Of a stretch of DNA of 5,635 bases, positions 1 to 4,636 are shown piece by piece. Below the pieces are notes generated by a model. It saw nothing but the letters and a program-made list of their open reading frames with translations. It did not search any database and was not told the origin of the DNA. Numbering within the stretch: the stretch's first letter is position 1; each line of letters opens with the position of its first letter. Source of the DNA: Alphaproteobacteria bacterium (GTDB lineage Bacteria > Pseudomonadota > Alphaproteobacteria > Rhodobacterales > Rhodobacteraceae). The position numbers were made by a program, and so were the translations under genes. The stretch covers positions 1-5,635 of the forward strand of contig JAUHZL010000209.1 of NCBI GenBank assembly GCA_030425945.1, in the 5' to 3' direction.

Positions 1-84
1 GTGGCGGGCCGCCTCGGGGGGCGGCACGGTGAAGGGATCGGCGGTGAAGGCCAGCGTCTGGCCGAGGAGAAGGGTCGCGCTCAT
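1..84 (-). CDS. Probable guanine deaminase, N-terminal fragment (runs off left edge)
   Basis: The first 28 codons of a leftward gene are visible. The peptide begins MSATLLLGQTLAFTADPF and continues with a Pro/Glu/Ala-rich stretch to Arg-His at the window edge. The start is well fixed: an in-frame TAG lies only four codons upstream (complement of 94-96), so the ATG at 84-82 is the first possible one. Only a weak AGG precedes it. A short hydrophobic 'LLLGQTLAF' beta strand followed by 'ADPF' resembles, from memory, the N-terminus of guanine deaminases of the amidohydrolase superfamily in Rhodobacterales, which convert guanine to xanthine in purine catabolism. The metal-binding HxH motif and catalytic residues lie outside the window, so the function is an inference. 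Another amidohydrolase, or an unrelated protein, remains possible. It is divergent from mgtE and shares a 125-bp spacer with it. Confidence 0.5.
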   Translation of the reverse strand, partial: MSATLLLGQTLAFTADPFTVPPPEAARH

Positions 85-128
85 GGCCGCAGCCTAGGGC
101 CGCGCGGGGCGGCGGTAAATCGGGATCG

Positions 129-201
129 CCCCTGTCTTTTCCGCGAGCCAGCCGTTATGTCACAGGCGACCGCGCTGCAGCGCGGAACCATCCGACAGGG
201 G
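129..201 (+). promoter_or_regulatory. Potential RBS-sequestering pairing in the mgtE leader
   Basis: CCCCTGTC at 129-136 is the exact reverse complement of GACAGGGG at 194-201. The right arm forms the 5' part of the purine-rich ribosome binding site of mgtE. If the transcript includes both arms, an 8-bp helix could close off the binding site, with the 170-185 hairpin stacked inside. The left arm could instead pair through CCTGT (131-135) with ACAGG at 162-166, which would free the binding site. The complementarity is visible in the sequence; a regulatory role is inference. A chance match in G/C-rich DNA is quite possible. Confidence 0.3.
170..185. repeat. Perfect 16-nt palindrome upstream of mgtE
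   Basis: CCGCGCTGCAGCGCGG is its own reverse complement and ends 24 bp before the mgtE start codon. As RNA it could form a 6-bp all-G/C stem with a TGCA loop directly before the ribosome binding site. As DNA it could be a dimeric operator. No T-run follows it, so it is not a standard intrinsic terminator. Confidence 0.5.
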
Positions 202-205
202 GGAG
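197..205 (+). promoter_or_regulatory. Ribosome binding site of mgtE
   Basis: The purine run AGGGGGGAG ends 4 nt before the ATG at 210. Its AGGGG portion lies 8 nt from the start, which is good Shine-Dalgarno spacing and supports this start codon. The run overlaps the right arm of the inverted repeat 129-136/194-201. Confidence 0.7.
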
Positions 206-209
206 CGGC

Positions 210-1604
210 ATGACCGACGACAAGCTTGACCTGCCGGACGAGGACACGCGCGAGGACGAGGACTACTCGCTCGACCGCGACCTCGTGCACGAGGTGCTGG
301 ACGCGGTCGAGGCCGAGGACGCCAGCCGCCTCGACGCGCTGCTCGACCCGCTGCACGCCGCCGACATCGCCGACCTTCTGGAACAGATCGGACCGGGCGA
401 CCGGGGCGAGCTGGTGCGGCTCTGGAGCAGCGAGATCGACGGCGAGATCCTGTCGGAACTCGACGAGGGCGTGCGCGCCGAGGTCATCGCCGAACTGCCG
501 AGCGACGTGCTGCGCGAGGCGGTGCGCGACCTCTATACCGACGACGTGGTGGACCTCGTCGAGGACCTGGAGGAGGCCGACCAGCGCGCCATCCTCGACG
601 CGCTGGAAGCCACCGACCGGGTCGCCGTCGAACAGGCGCTGAGCTACCCGGAATACTCGGCCGGCCGCCTGATGCAGCGCGAGCTGGTGACCGCGCCCGA
701 ACACTGGACGGTCGGGCAGGCCATCGACTTCCTGCGCGCGCAGGACGAGCTGCCCGAACAGTTCTACCACGTCATCCTCGTGGACCCCCGGATGAAGCCG
801 GTGGGCTACGTCACGCTGGGCAAGGTCCTGTCGGCCCGCCGCGCCGTGCCGCTGGCCGAGATCAGCGAGGACAGCTTCCGCACGATCCGGGTCACCCAGC
901 CGGACAAGGACGTGGCCTATGCCTTCAACCAGTACCACCTGATTTCCGCCCCGGTGGTGGACGAGGACGACCGGCTGGTCGGCGTCATCACCATCGACGA
1001 CGCGATGGCGGTGCTCGACGAGGAACACGAGGAGGACATCCTGCGCCTCGCCGGTGTGGGCGACGAATCGAGCCTGAGCGACACCGTGATCGAGGCGACC
1101 AAGGGCCGGGCGCTGTGGCTGTTCGTGAACCTGCTGACGGCGATCCTCGCCTCGGTCGTGATCGACCTGTTCACCGACACGATCCAGACGCTGGTCGCGC
1201 TGGCGGTGCTGATGCCGATCGTGGCCTCGATGGGCGGGAACGCGGGCACCCAGACGATGACCGTCGCGGTGCGGGCGCTGGCGACGCGCGACCTGACCGC
1301 GCAGAACGCCTGGCGGGTGATCCGGCGCGAGGTGGCGGTCGGCGCGATCAACGGGCTCGCCTTCGGCCTGCTGATGTCGATCATCGCGGGCTTCTGGTTC
1401 GGCGTGCCGATGCTGGCGGTGGTGATCGGGGCGGCGATGCTGATGACGCTGGTCGCCGCGGCGCTGGGCGGGATCGTGATCCCGATGGCGCTGGAACGGC
1501 TGAAGATCGACCCGGCGCTGGCCTCGGGGCCCTTCGTGACGACGGTGACCGACGTGGTGGGCTTCTTCGCCTTCCTCGGCCTCGCCTCGGTGGTGCTTCT
1601 GTGA
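210..1604 (+). CDS. mgtE: Magnesium transporter MgtE
   Basis: Encodes a 464-residue inner-membrane Mg2+ channel/transporter, close to the roughly 450 residues usual for the family. Domains in order: an acidic cytosolic N-domain (about 20-145), including 'LHAADIADLLEQI' (48-60); a CBS pair (about 150-280) opened by 'YSAGRLM' (149-155), with the second repeat around 'YHLISAPVVDEDDRLVGVITIDD' split over 242-264; a connecting helix (about 283-300); and a five-helix pore domain (about 300-464). The pore signatures are clear: 'MPIVASMGGNAGTQT' (335-349) and a 'DPALASGPF..TVTDVVG' stretch (434-451). D448 aligns with the pore Mg2+-binding aspartate known in Thermus MgtE (D432). In studied members, intracellular Mg2+ bound between the N and CBS domains closes the pore. 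The start is supported by a strong ribosome binding site at 197-205. The stop overlaps the start of the folate cyclo-ligase gene, indicating one operon. No missing key residue was noticed. Confidence 0.96.
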   Translation: MTDDKLDLPDEDTREDEDYSLDRDLVHEVLDAVEAEDASRLDALLDPLHAADIADLLEQIGPGDRGELVRLWSSEIDGEILSELDEGVRAEVIAELPSDVLREAVRDLYTDDVVDLVEDLEEADQRAILDALEATDRVAVEQALSYPEYSAGRLMQRELVTAPEHWTVGQAIDFLRAQDELPEQFYHVILVDPRMKPVGYVTLGKVLSARRAVPLAEISEDSFRTIRVTQPDKDVAYAFNQYHLISAPVVDEDDRLVGVITIDDAMAVLDEEHEEDILRLAGVGDESSLSDTVIEATKGRALWLFVNLLTAILASVVIDLFTDTIQTLVALAVLMPIVASMGGNAGTQTMTVAVRALATRDLTAQNAWRVIRREVAVGAINGLAFGLLMSIIAGFWFGVPMLAVVIGAAMLMTLVAAALGGIVIPMALERLKIDPALASGPFVTTVTDVVGFFAFLGLASVVLL

Positions 1605-2167
1605 GCGGCGTGGAGGACAAGCAGGCGCTGCGCGCGCAGGTGCTGGCGCGCCGCAAGACGGCCCATGCGGTGGGCGATCCGCGCCCGGCGATCGAGCGGC
1701 TTCTGGCGTTCCTCGCGCCCGAGCGCGGGCGGCCGGTGGCGGGCTACATGCCGATGCGCTCGGAGATCGACCCGCTCCCCGCGATGGCCGACCTCGCGAT
1801 GGACGCGCCGGTGGGCGTGCCGGTGATCCCCGGCAAGGCGCAGCCGCTGCTCTTTCACCGCTGGGACCTCGGGGCCGAGATGATCGACGGGCCCTTCGGC
1901 GCGCGGGTTCCGGCGGCGGGGGTGGAGATGCTGCCCGAGGTGCTGATCGTGCCGCTGGTCGCCTTCGACCGCCGCGGCAACCGGCTGGGCTACGGCGGCG
2001 GGTTCTACGACCGGACGCTGGAGGGCCTGCGGGCGCGCGGCAAGGTGCTGGCGGTGGGCTATGCCTGGGCCGCGCAGGAGGTCGACGCGCTGCCGCTGGA
2101 GCCGACCGATCAGCGCCTCGACGCCATCGTGACGGAAGCCGAGACGCTGGTCTTCCCCGCGACCTGA
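1601..2167 (+). CDS. ygfA: 5-formyltetrahydrofolate cyclo-ligase
   Basis: A 188-residue cytosolic enzyme, typical in length, that converts 5-formyltetrahydrofolate to 5,10-methenyltetrahydrofolate using Mg-ATP, returning a storage/inhibitory folate to one-carbon metabolism. Visible family signatures are a basic 'ARRK' near the N-terminus (16-19), 'YMPMRSEIDP' (49-58) with the conserved Glu at 55, 'PLVAFDRRGNRLGYGGGFYDR' across 118-138 with the glycine-rich nucleotide-binding stretch, and 'LDAIVTE' (173-179) near the end. The start is taken as GTG at 1601, which overlaps the mgtE stop (GTGA). There is no good Shine-Dalgarno sequence, so translation probably depends on ribosomes finishing mgtE. 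A GTG at 1610 would remove only three residues and is the main alternative. Pairing with an Mg2+ transporter is suggestive because the enzyme needs Mg-ATP, but the link is inference. The symbol follows E. coli ygfA (also called fau or fthC). Confidence 0.95.
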   Translation: MSGVEDKQALRAQVLARRKTAHAVGDPRPAIERLLAFLAPERGRPVAGYMPMRSEIDPLPAMADLAMDAPVGVPVIPGKAQPLLFHRWDLGAEMIDGPFGARVPAAGVEMLPEVLIVPLVAFDRRGNRLGYGGGFYDRTLEGLRARGKVLAVGYAWAAQEVDALPLEPTDQRLDAIVTEAETLVFPAT

Positions 2168-2169
2168 GC

Positions 2170-2183
2170 CGCGGTCCGCCGCG
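2170..2183. terminator. Short hairpin between convergent stop codons
   Basis: CGCGG (2170-2174) and CCGCG (2179-2183) form a 5-bp G/C stem around a TCCG tetraloop. The hairpin lies almost exactly within the 16 bp between the cyclo-ligase stop (2165-2167) and the stop of the leftward small gene (2184-2186). Its position suits a bidirectional transcript end, but no T-run follows on either strand, so it is at best a weak terminator. Confidence 0.3.
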
Positions 2184-2435
2184 TCAGATCAGCACGAACC
2201 CGGCCGCGCCGATCACCACGGCCAGCGCCACCAGCACCCCGACCGGCACGCGCGCGAGGCCGGTCAGCCCGGGTGCCGGGGCCGGGCGGTTACGGTCGCC
2301 GGCCTCGGGCGGCAGGCGATAGCTGTGCGGCGGTTCGGGGCGCGGGGCCTCGTCGAAGGCCTGGAAGCTGCGGGTATCCTCGGTCCCGGCGTCGGTTGCC
2401 GGGGGCGTTGCGGTGGGTTTGCGCAAGGGAGGCAT
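2184..2435 (-). CDS. Small protein with a C-terminal membrane anchor, function unknown
   Basis: I do not recognise a family. From the ATG at 2435-2433 it encodes 83 residues: a short basic N-terminus (MPPLRKP), a Pro-rich, charged, probably disordered middle containing 'TRSFQAFDEAPRPEPPHSYR' (21-40), and one hydrophobic helix from about residue 62 to the end (GVLVALAVVIGAAGFVLI, 66-83). This is the layout of a tail-anchored or single-span inner-membrane protein with the bulk in the cytoplasm. The start is chosen for a good CAGGAG site 7 nt upstream and because codons downstream of it have the strong G/C third-position bias of a real gene, while the 46 codons further upstream do not. An ATG at 2573-2571 with GAGGA 8 nt upstream would give 129 residues and remains possible; an ATG at 2468-2466 is less well spaced. 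The gene converges on the cyclo-ligase gene. Coding status rests on codon bias, the ribosome binding site and the clean membrane segment. Confidence 0.65.
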   Translation of the reverse strand: MPPLRKPTATPPATDAGTEDTRSFQAFDEAPRPEPPHSYRLPPEAGDRNRPAPAPGLTGLARVPVGVLVALAVVIGAAGFVLI

Positions 2436-2502
2436 GCGGATGCTCCTGTCGTCGTCGGGCCGCGTCATGTGCGCGGGCTCACCCTCCAGAAACGAGGCGG
2501 AC

Positions 2503-2517
2503 GCGAAAGAGTTTCGC
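2503..2517. repeat. 15-nt palindrome upstream of the small membrane-protein gene
   Basis: GCGAAA-GAG-TTTCGC has two perfect 6-bp arms around a 3-nt centre, 68 bp upstream of the chosen start of the leftward small gene. It has the size and symmetry of an operator for a dimeric regulator; I do not recognise which. If the longer start at 2573 is used, it lies inside the coding sequence. Confidence 0.4.
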
Positions 2518-2706
2518 CCGGAAGCGATCTCCGGCTCGGGACCGAACGGGTCGGGTGCAATATCGCGGGGCATGGCAGATGTCCTCGCTGATGACGAGCA
2601 GCAAAAAAGATATGGGGCGCCGGGCGCGGCAGCGGGCCTCGCGGGCGTTCACGTTTTCGCAAGTGCAGCATCGCGGCGCGGCCTCCGGGCGGGGTCCGCG
2701 GCGGGT

Positions 2707-2768
2707 TTCGGTCGGCCCGGTGCCGCTGCCGGGACCGCGCCATGGCGGCAGCGGGGCGGTTCGGTCGG
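2707..2768. repeat. Direct repeat TTCGGTCGG x2, 53 bp apart
   Basis: TTCGGTCGG occurs at 2707-2715 and again at 2760-2768. The start-to-start distance of 53 bp is close to five turns of B-DNA, so both copies would face the same side of the helix, as paired regulator sites often do. The second copy overlaps the left edge of the inverted repeat beginning at 2766. A role in control of the YmdB-like operon is inference. Confidence 0.35.
2723..2754. repeat. 9-bp inverted repeat (possible leader hairpin) before the YmdB-like gene
   Basis: CCGCTGCCG (2723-2731) is the exact reverse complement of CGGCAGCGG (2746-2754), with a 14-nt loop in which a further CC/GG pair could form. A competing stem is possible between GGCCCGG (2714-2720) and CCGGGACC (2729-2736), with one mismatch. 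No T-run follows, so it is not an intrinsic terminator. It ends 80 bp before the start codon. Confidence 0.4.
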
Positions 2769-2784
2769 ATTTGCCGCGAATCCG
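2766..2784. promoter_or_regulatory. Candidate operator CGGATT-N7-AATCCG
   Basis: CGGATT (2766-2771) and AATCCG (2779-2784) are perfect inverted arms separated by 7 bp, ending 50 bp before the YmdB-like start codon, a usual place for an operator near the promoter. The regulator is unknown. The arms could equally form a small leader hairpin. Confidence 0.3.
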
Positions 2785-2822
2785 CCGCGCCCGGCGTGCT
2801 TGCGGGAACCGCCGCGCGGGCG

Positions 2823-2831
2823 TAAGGCGAG
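2823..2831 (+). promoter_or_regulatory. Ribosome binding site of the YmdB-like gene
   Basis: TAAGGCGAG contains AAGG 7 nt before the ATG at 2835, adequate Shine-Dalgarno spacing. The protein then begins directly with the family's metal-binding strand (MKLLFLGD), which confirms the start. Confidence 0.6.
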
Positions 2832-2834
2832 CAT

Positions 2835-3650
2835 ATGAAGCTGCTTTTCCTTGGCGATGTGATGGGCCGCGCAGGGCGCGCCGCGGTCATCGAGCGCCTG
2901 CCTGCCCTGCGCCGTGACTGGAGCCTCGATTTCGTCGTGGTCAACGCCGAGAACGCCTCGTCCGGGGCCGGTCTGACGGTGGATCACGCGAAGTCCCTGC
3001 TGAACGCCGGGGCCGACGTGCTGACGCTGGGCGATCATGCCTTCGACCAGAAGGAGATGATCCAGGGGATCGAGGCCGAACCGCGCATCGTCCGCCCGCT
3101 GAACTTCGCCAAGGACGCGCCCGGACGCGGACACCGCGTCTATACGACCGCGCGCGGCCACAAGGTGCTGGTCGCGCAGGTGCTGGGGCAGGTCTTCATG
3201 AAGCGGCCCTTCGACGACCCGTTCTCGGCGGTCGATGCCGTTCTTCGCAGCCATCCCCGCGGCGGGATGGTGCAGGCCAGCCTCGTCGACGTGCATTGCG
3301 AGGCCACGTCCGAGAAGATGGGCATGGGTCATTTCTGCGACGGCCGCGCCAGCGTCGTGGTCGGCACCCACACCCATATCCCGACCGCCGATGTCCAGAT
3401 CCTGAAGGGCGGCACCGCCTTCCAGGCCGACGCGGGCATGTGCGGCGACTATGACAGCGTGATCGGCATGGAGAAGTCCGAGCCGCTGCGCCGCTTCGTG
3501 ACCGGCATGCCGAAGGGGCGGTTCACGCCCGCGCTGGGCGAGGCGACGTTGTCGGGCCTCTATGTCGAGACCGACGACCGCACTGGCGTGGCAACCCGGG
3601 TCGAGATGGTGCGGCAGGGCGGACGGCTGCAACCGCACGGGCCCGCATGA
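2835..3650 (+). CDS. TIGR00282/YmdB-family metallophosphoesterase
   Basis: A 271-residue cytosolic calcineurin-like phosphoesterase of the TIGR00282/YmdB family, normal in length. Studied members (Bacillus YmdB, Deinococcus DR1281) are dimetal phosphodiesterases reported to act on 2',3'-cyclic nucleotides or cAMP; the Bacillus protein affects motility and biofilm decisions. The metal-site residues appear in the expected order: D8 in 'FLGDVMG', E39 and N40 in 'NAEN', H68 as the likely proton donor in 'LGDHAFD' (65-71), H154 in 'VDVHCEATSEK' (151-161), and H179 and H181 in 'GTHTH' (177-181). The odd point is residue 67: the usual metal-ligand Asn of the GNH motif is Asp here. Everything else looks intact, so the enzyme is probably active, perhaps with changed metal preference. 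It is the first gene of a rightward operon and its TGA overlaps the next start (ATGA). Substrate and cellular role in this organism are unknown. Confidence 0.93.
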   Translation: MKLLFLGDVMGRAGRAAVIERLPALRRDWSLDFVVVNAENASSGAGLTVDHAKSLLNAGADVLTLGDHAFDQKEMIQGIEAEPRIVRPLNFAKDAPGRGHRVYTTARGHKVLVAQVLGQVFMKRPFDDPFSAVDAVLRSHPRGGMVQASLVDVHCEATSEKMGMGHFCDGRASVVVGTHTHIPTADVQILKGGTAFQADAGMCGDYDSVIGMEKSEPLRRFVTGMPKGRFTPALGEATLSGLYVETDDRTGVATRVEMVRQGGRLQPHGPA

Positions 3651-4612
3651 CGCGCGCCGAAAGCGCCGGGCTGGTCGGCCTTCTCGTCCTGCTCGGGGCG
3701 GGCTGGGGCATCACCCAGCCGCTGGCCAAGCTGGCGGTCTCGACCGGGCACGCGGCGCTCGGGCTGGTGGTGTGGCAACTGGCGATCTCGGGTGTGCTCT
3801 GCGGGGCGCTGCTGAAACTGACCGGGCGCGGGCTGCCGCTGACCCGGCCCGCGCTGGGGCTCTACCTCGCCGTGGCGCTGGTGGGGACGATCCTGCCGAA
3901 CTCGGCCAGCTACGAGGCCGCGCGGCACCTGCCCTCGGGCCTGATCTCGATCCTGCTCTCGACGATCCCGATGCTGGCCTTTCCCATCGCGCTGGCGCTC
4001 GGCCTTGACCGGTTCCGCCCGCGCCGCCTGGCCGGGCTCGGCTGCGGGCTGGCGGGCGTGCTGCTGATCGTGGGGCCGGAGGCGAGCCTGCCCGATCCGG
4101 CGATGCTGGCCTGGGTGCCGATCGCGCTGATCGCCCCGGCCTTCTACGCCTTCGAGGGCAATTTCCTCGCCCGCTGGGGCCGCCCCGAGGTGGACCCGGT
4201 GCAACTGCTCTGCGGCGCCTCGATCGTGGGCGTGGCCATCGCGCTGCCGGTGGCGCTGGCGACGGGACGCACGGTCGCCTTTCCCGCGCCGTCGGACTGG
4301 AGCCTCGCCGAGACCGCGCTGGTCGGCAGCTCGGTCGTCCACTGCATCGTCTACGCCAGCTATTTCTGGATGATCGGCCGCGCCGGGCCGGTGTTCTCGG
4401 CGCAGGTCAGCTACCTCGTCACCGGTTTCGGGGTGCTCTGGGCGAAGCTCCTTCTGGGCGAGAGCTACTCGGTCTGGGTCTGGGGGGCGATGGGGCTGAT
4501 GTTCGTGGGGCTTTTCCTCGTGCAGCCGCGCCCGAAACTGGCAGCCGTTCTGCCGCAGGACGGGACGCTGGACAGCGCCGCGCCGCAGCTTCAGGATGGC
4601 CCGCGGCCCTGA
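3647..4612 (+). CDS. EamA/DMT-family transporter
   Basis: A 321-residue inner-membrane protein of the drug/metabolite transporter superfamily with the usual ten predicted helices in two EamA repeats (about residues 10-143 and 153-292). Recognisable points are the first-helix 'GAGWGITQPLAKLA' (17-30), the repeat-1 end 'PSGLISILLSTIPML' (96-110), the matching repeat-2 end 'AGPVFSAQVSYLVTGFGVLWAKLLLGES' within 246-273, and 'VDPVQLLCGASIVG' (182-195). The last 28 residues are a soluble, Pro/Gln/Asp-rich cytoplasmic tail. Family members export amino acids, metabolites or drugs; the substrate cannot be told from sequence. The ATG at 3647 overlaps the TGA of the phosphoesterase gene and has no clear Shine-Dalgarno sequence, so translation is probably coupled to the upstream gene. 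A 24-bp gap separates it from the SLC13 permease gene, consistent with one operon. Confidence 0.92.
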   Translation: MTRAESAGLVGLLVLLGAGWGITQPLAKLAVSTGHAALGLVVWQLAISGVLCGALLKLTGRGLPLTRPALGLYLAVALVGTILPNSASYEAARHLPSGLISILLSTIPMLAFPIALALGLDRFRPRRLAGLGCGLAGVLLIVGPEASLPDPAMLAWVPIALIAPAFYAFEGNFLARWGRPEVDPVQLLCGASIVGVAIALPVALATGRTVAFPAPSDWSLAETALVGSSVVHCIVYASYFWMIGRAGPVFSAQVSYLVTGFGVLWAKLLLGESYSVWVWGAMGLMFVGLFLVQPRPKLAAVLPQDGTLDSAAPQLQDGPRP

Positions 4613-4618
4613 CCTGAG

Positions 4619-4624
4619 AGGGAG
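4619..4624 (+). promoter_or_regulatory. Widely spaced ribosome binding site of the SLC13 gene
   Basis: AGGGAG is the only good Shine-Dalgarno match in the 24-bp gap, but it ends 12 nt before the ATG, longer than the usual 5-9 nt. The spacer is an alternating GC run (4624-4633) followed by CCCC. The gene may be weakly initiated or assisted by coupling to the upstream gene, whose stop is at 4610-4612. Confidence 0.45.
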
Positions 4625-4636
4625 CGCGCGCGCCCC

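Larger units (their letters stand above)
85..209. promoter_or_regulatory. Divergent promoter region and mgtE leader
   Basis: This 125-bp spacer lies between the leftward fragment and mgtE and must hold the promoter of at least mgtE. I see no strong sigma-70 promoter. The only candidate is weak: CTGTCT at 132-137 with TTATGT at 155-160, 17 bp apart. Clearer structures are the complementary arms 129-136 and 194-201 and the 16-nt palindrome at 170-185, listed separately. I do not recognise an M-box or mgtA-type Mg2+ riboswitch. Confidence 0.45.
2436..2834. other. 399-bp gene-free, repeat-rich intergenic region
   Basis: This is the only stretch of more than 300 bp without a convincing gene. Reading frames here lack the G/C third-position bias seen in the genes. 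It should carry the promoters of the leftward small gene and the rightward YmdB-like operon, but I find no confident -35/-10 pair. It holds a 15-nt palindrome (2503-2517), an unusually A/T-rich patch around GCAAAAAAGATATGG (2601-2615), a 9-bp inverted repeat (2723-2731/2746-2754), a 9-bp direct repeat (2707-2715 and 2760-2768) and a 6-bp inverted repeat (2766-2771/2779-2784). An unannotated small RNA could lie at 2700-2790, but I match it to no known family. Confidence 0.6.

Noticed and set aside
85..209. Known Mg2+ riboswitch (M-box or mgtA-type leader)
   Set aside because: The leader is too short and lacks the multi-helix layout of an M-box; only simple complementary arms are visible.
81..1028. 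Long leftward open frame opposite mgtE
   Set aside because: It is fully antisense to an unmistakable mgtE; its His/Val/Arg-rich composition is a mirror of the G/C-biased codons of mgtE, and it matches no family.
1115..1600. Rightward open frame upstream of the cyclo-ligase start, in the same frame
   Set aside because: It overlaps the mgtE pore domain in another frame and translates to low-complexity Asp/Arg/Gly/Ala sequence. The cyclo-ligase homology begins only at about 1601, so this is not an N-terminal fusion.
2601..2640. Intrinsic terminator on the minus strand ending in the T6 run (complement of 2603-2608)
   Set aside because: The G/C-rich sequence before the T-run does not form a clean stem adjacent to it, and there is no gene upstream on that strand needing termination there.
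2580..2834. 6S RNA (often found next to the folate cyclo-ligase gene in proteobacteria)
   Set aside because: The usual place, immediately upstream of the cyclo-ligase gene, is closed here by the mgtE overlap. In the later intergenic region I could not see the long paired ends and central open bubble expected of 6S RNA. A covariance search would decide.
2413..2838. Rightward open frames in the long intergenic region
   Set aside because: They are Arg/Gly-rich, lack the third-position bias of neighbouring genes, have no domain signature and overlap either the opposite-strand small gene or the YmdB-like start.
2465..2944. Leftward open frame spanning the intergenic region into the YmdB-like gene
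   Set aside because: It overlaps the start of a clearly recognised gene on the other strand and is an Arg/Pro/Ser-rich shadow with no recognisable motif.
3560..4342. Long leftward open frame opposite the EamA transporter gene
   Set aside because: It is antisense to a clear ten-helix transporter; the Arg/Gln/Asp/His-rich low-complexity translation is typical of shadow frames in G/C-rich genes.
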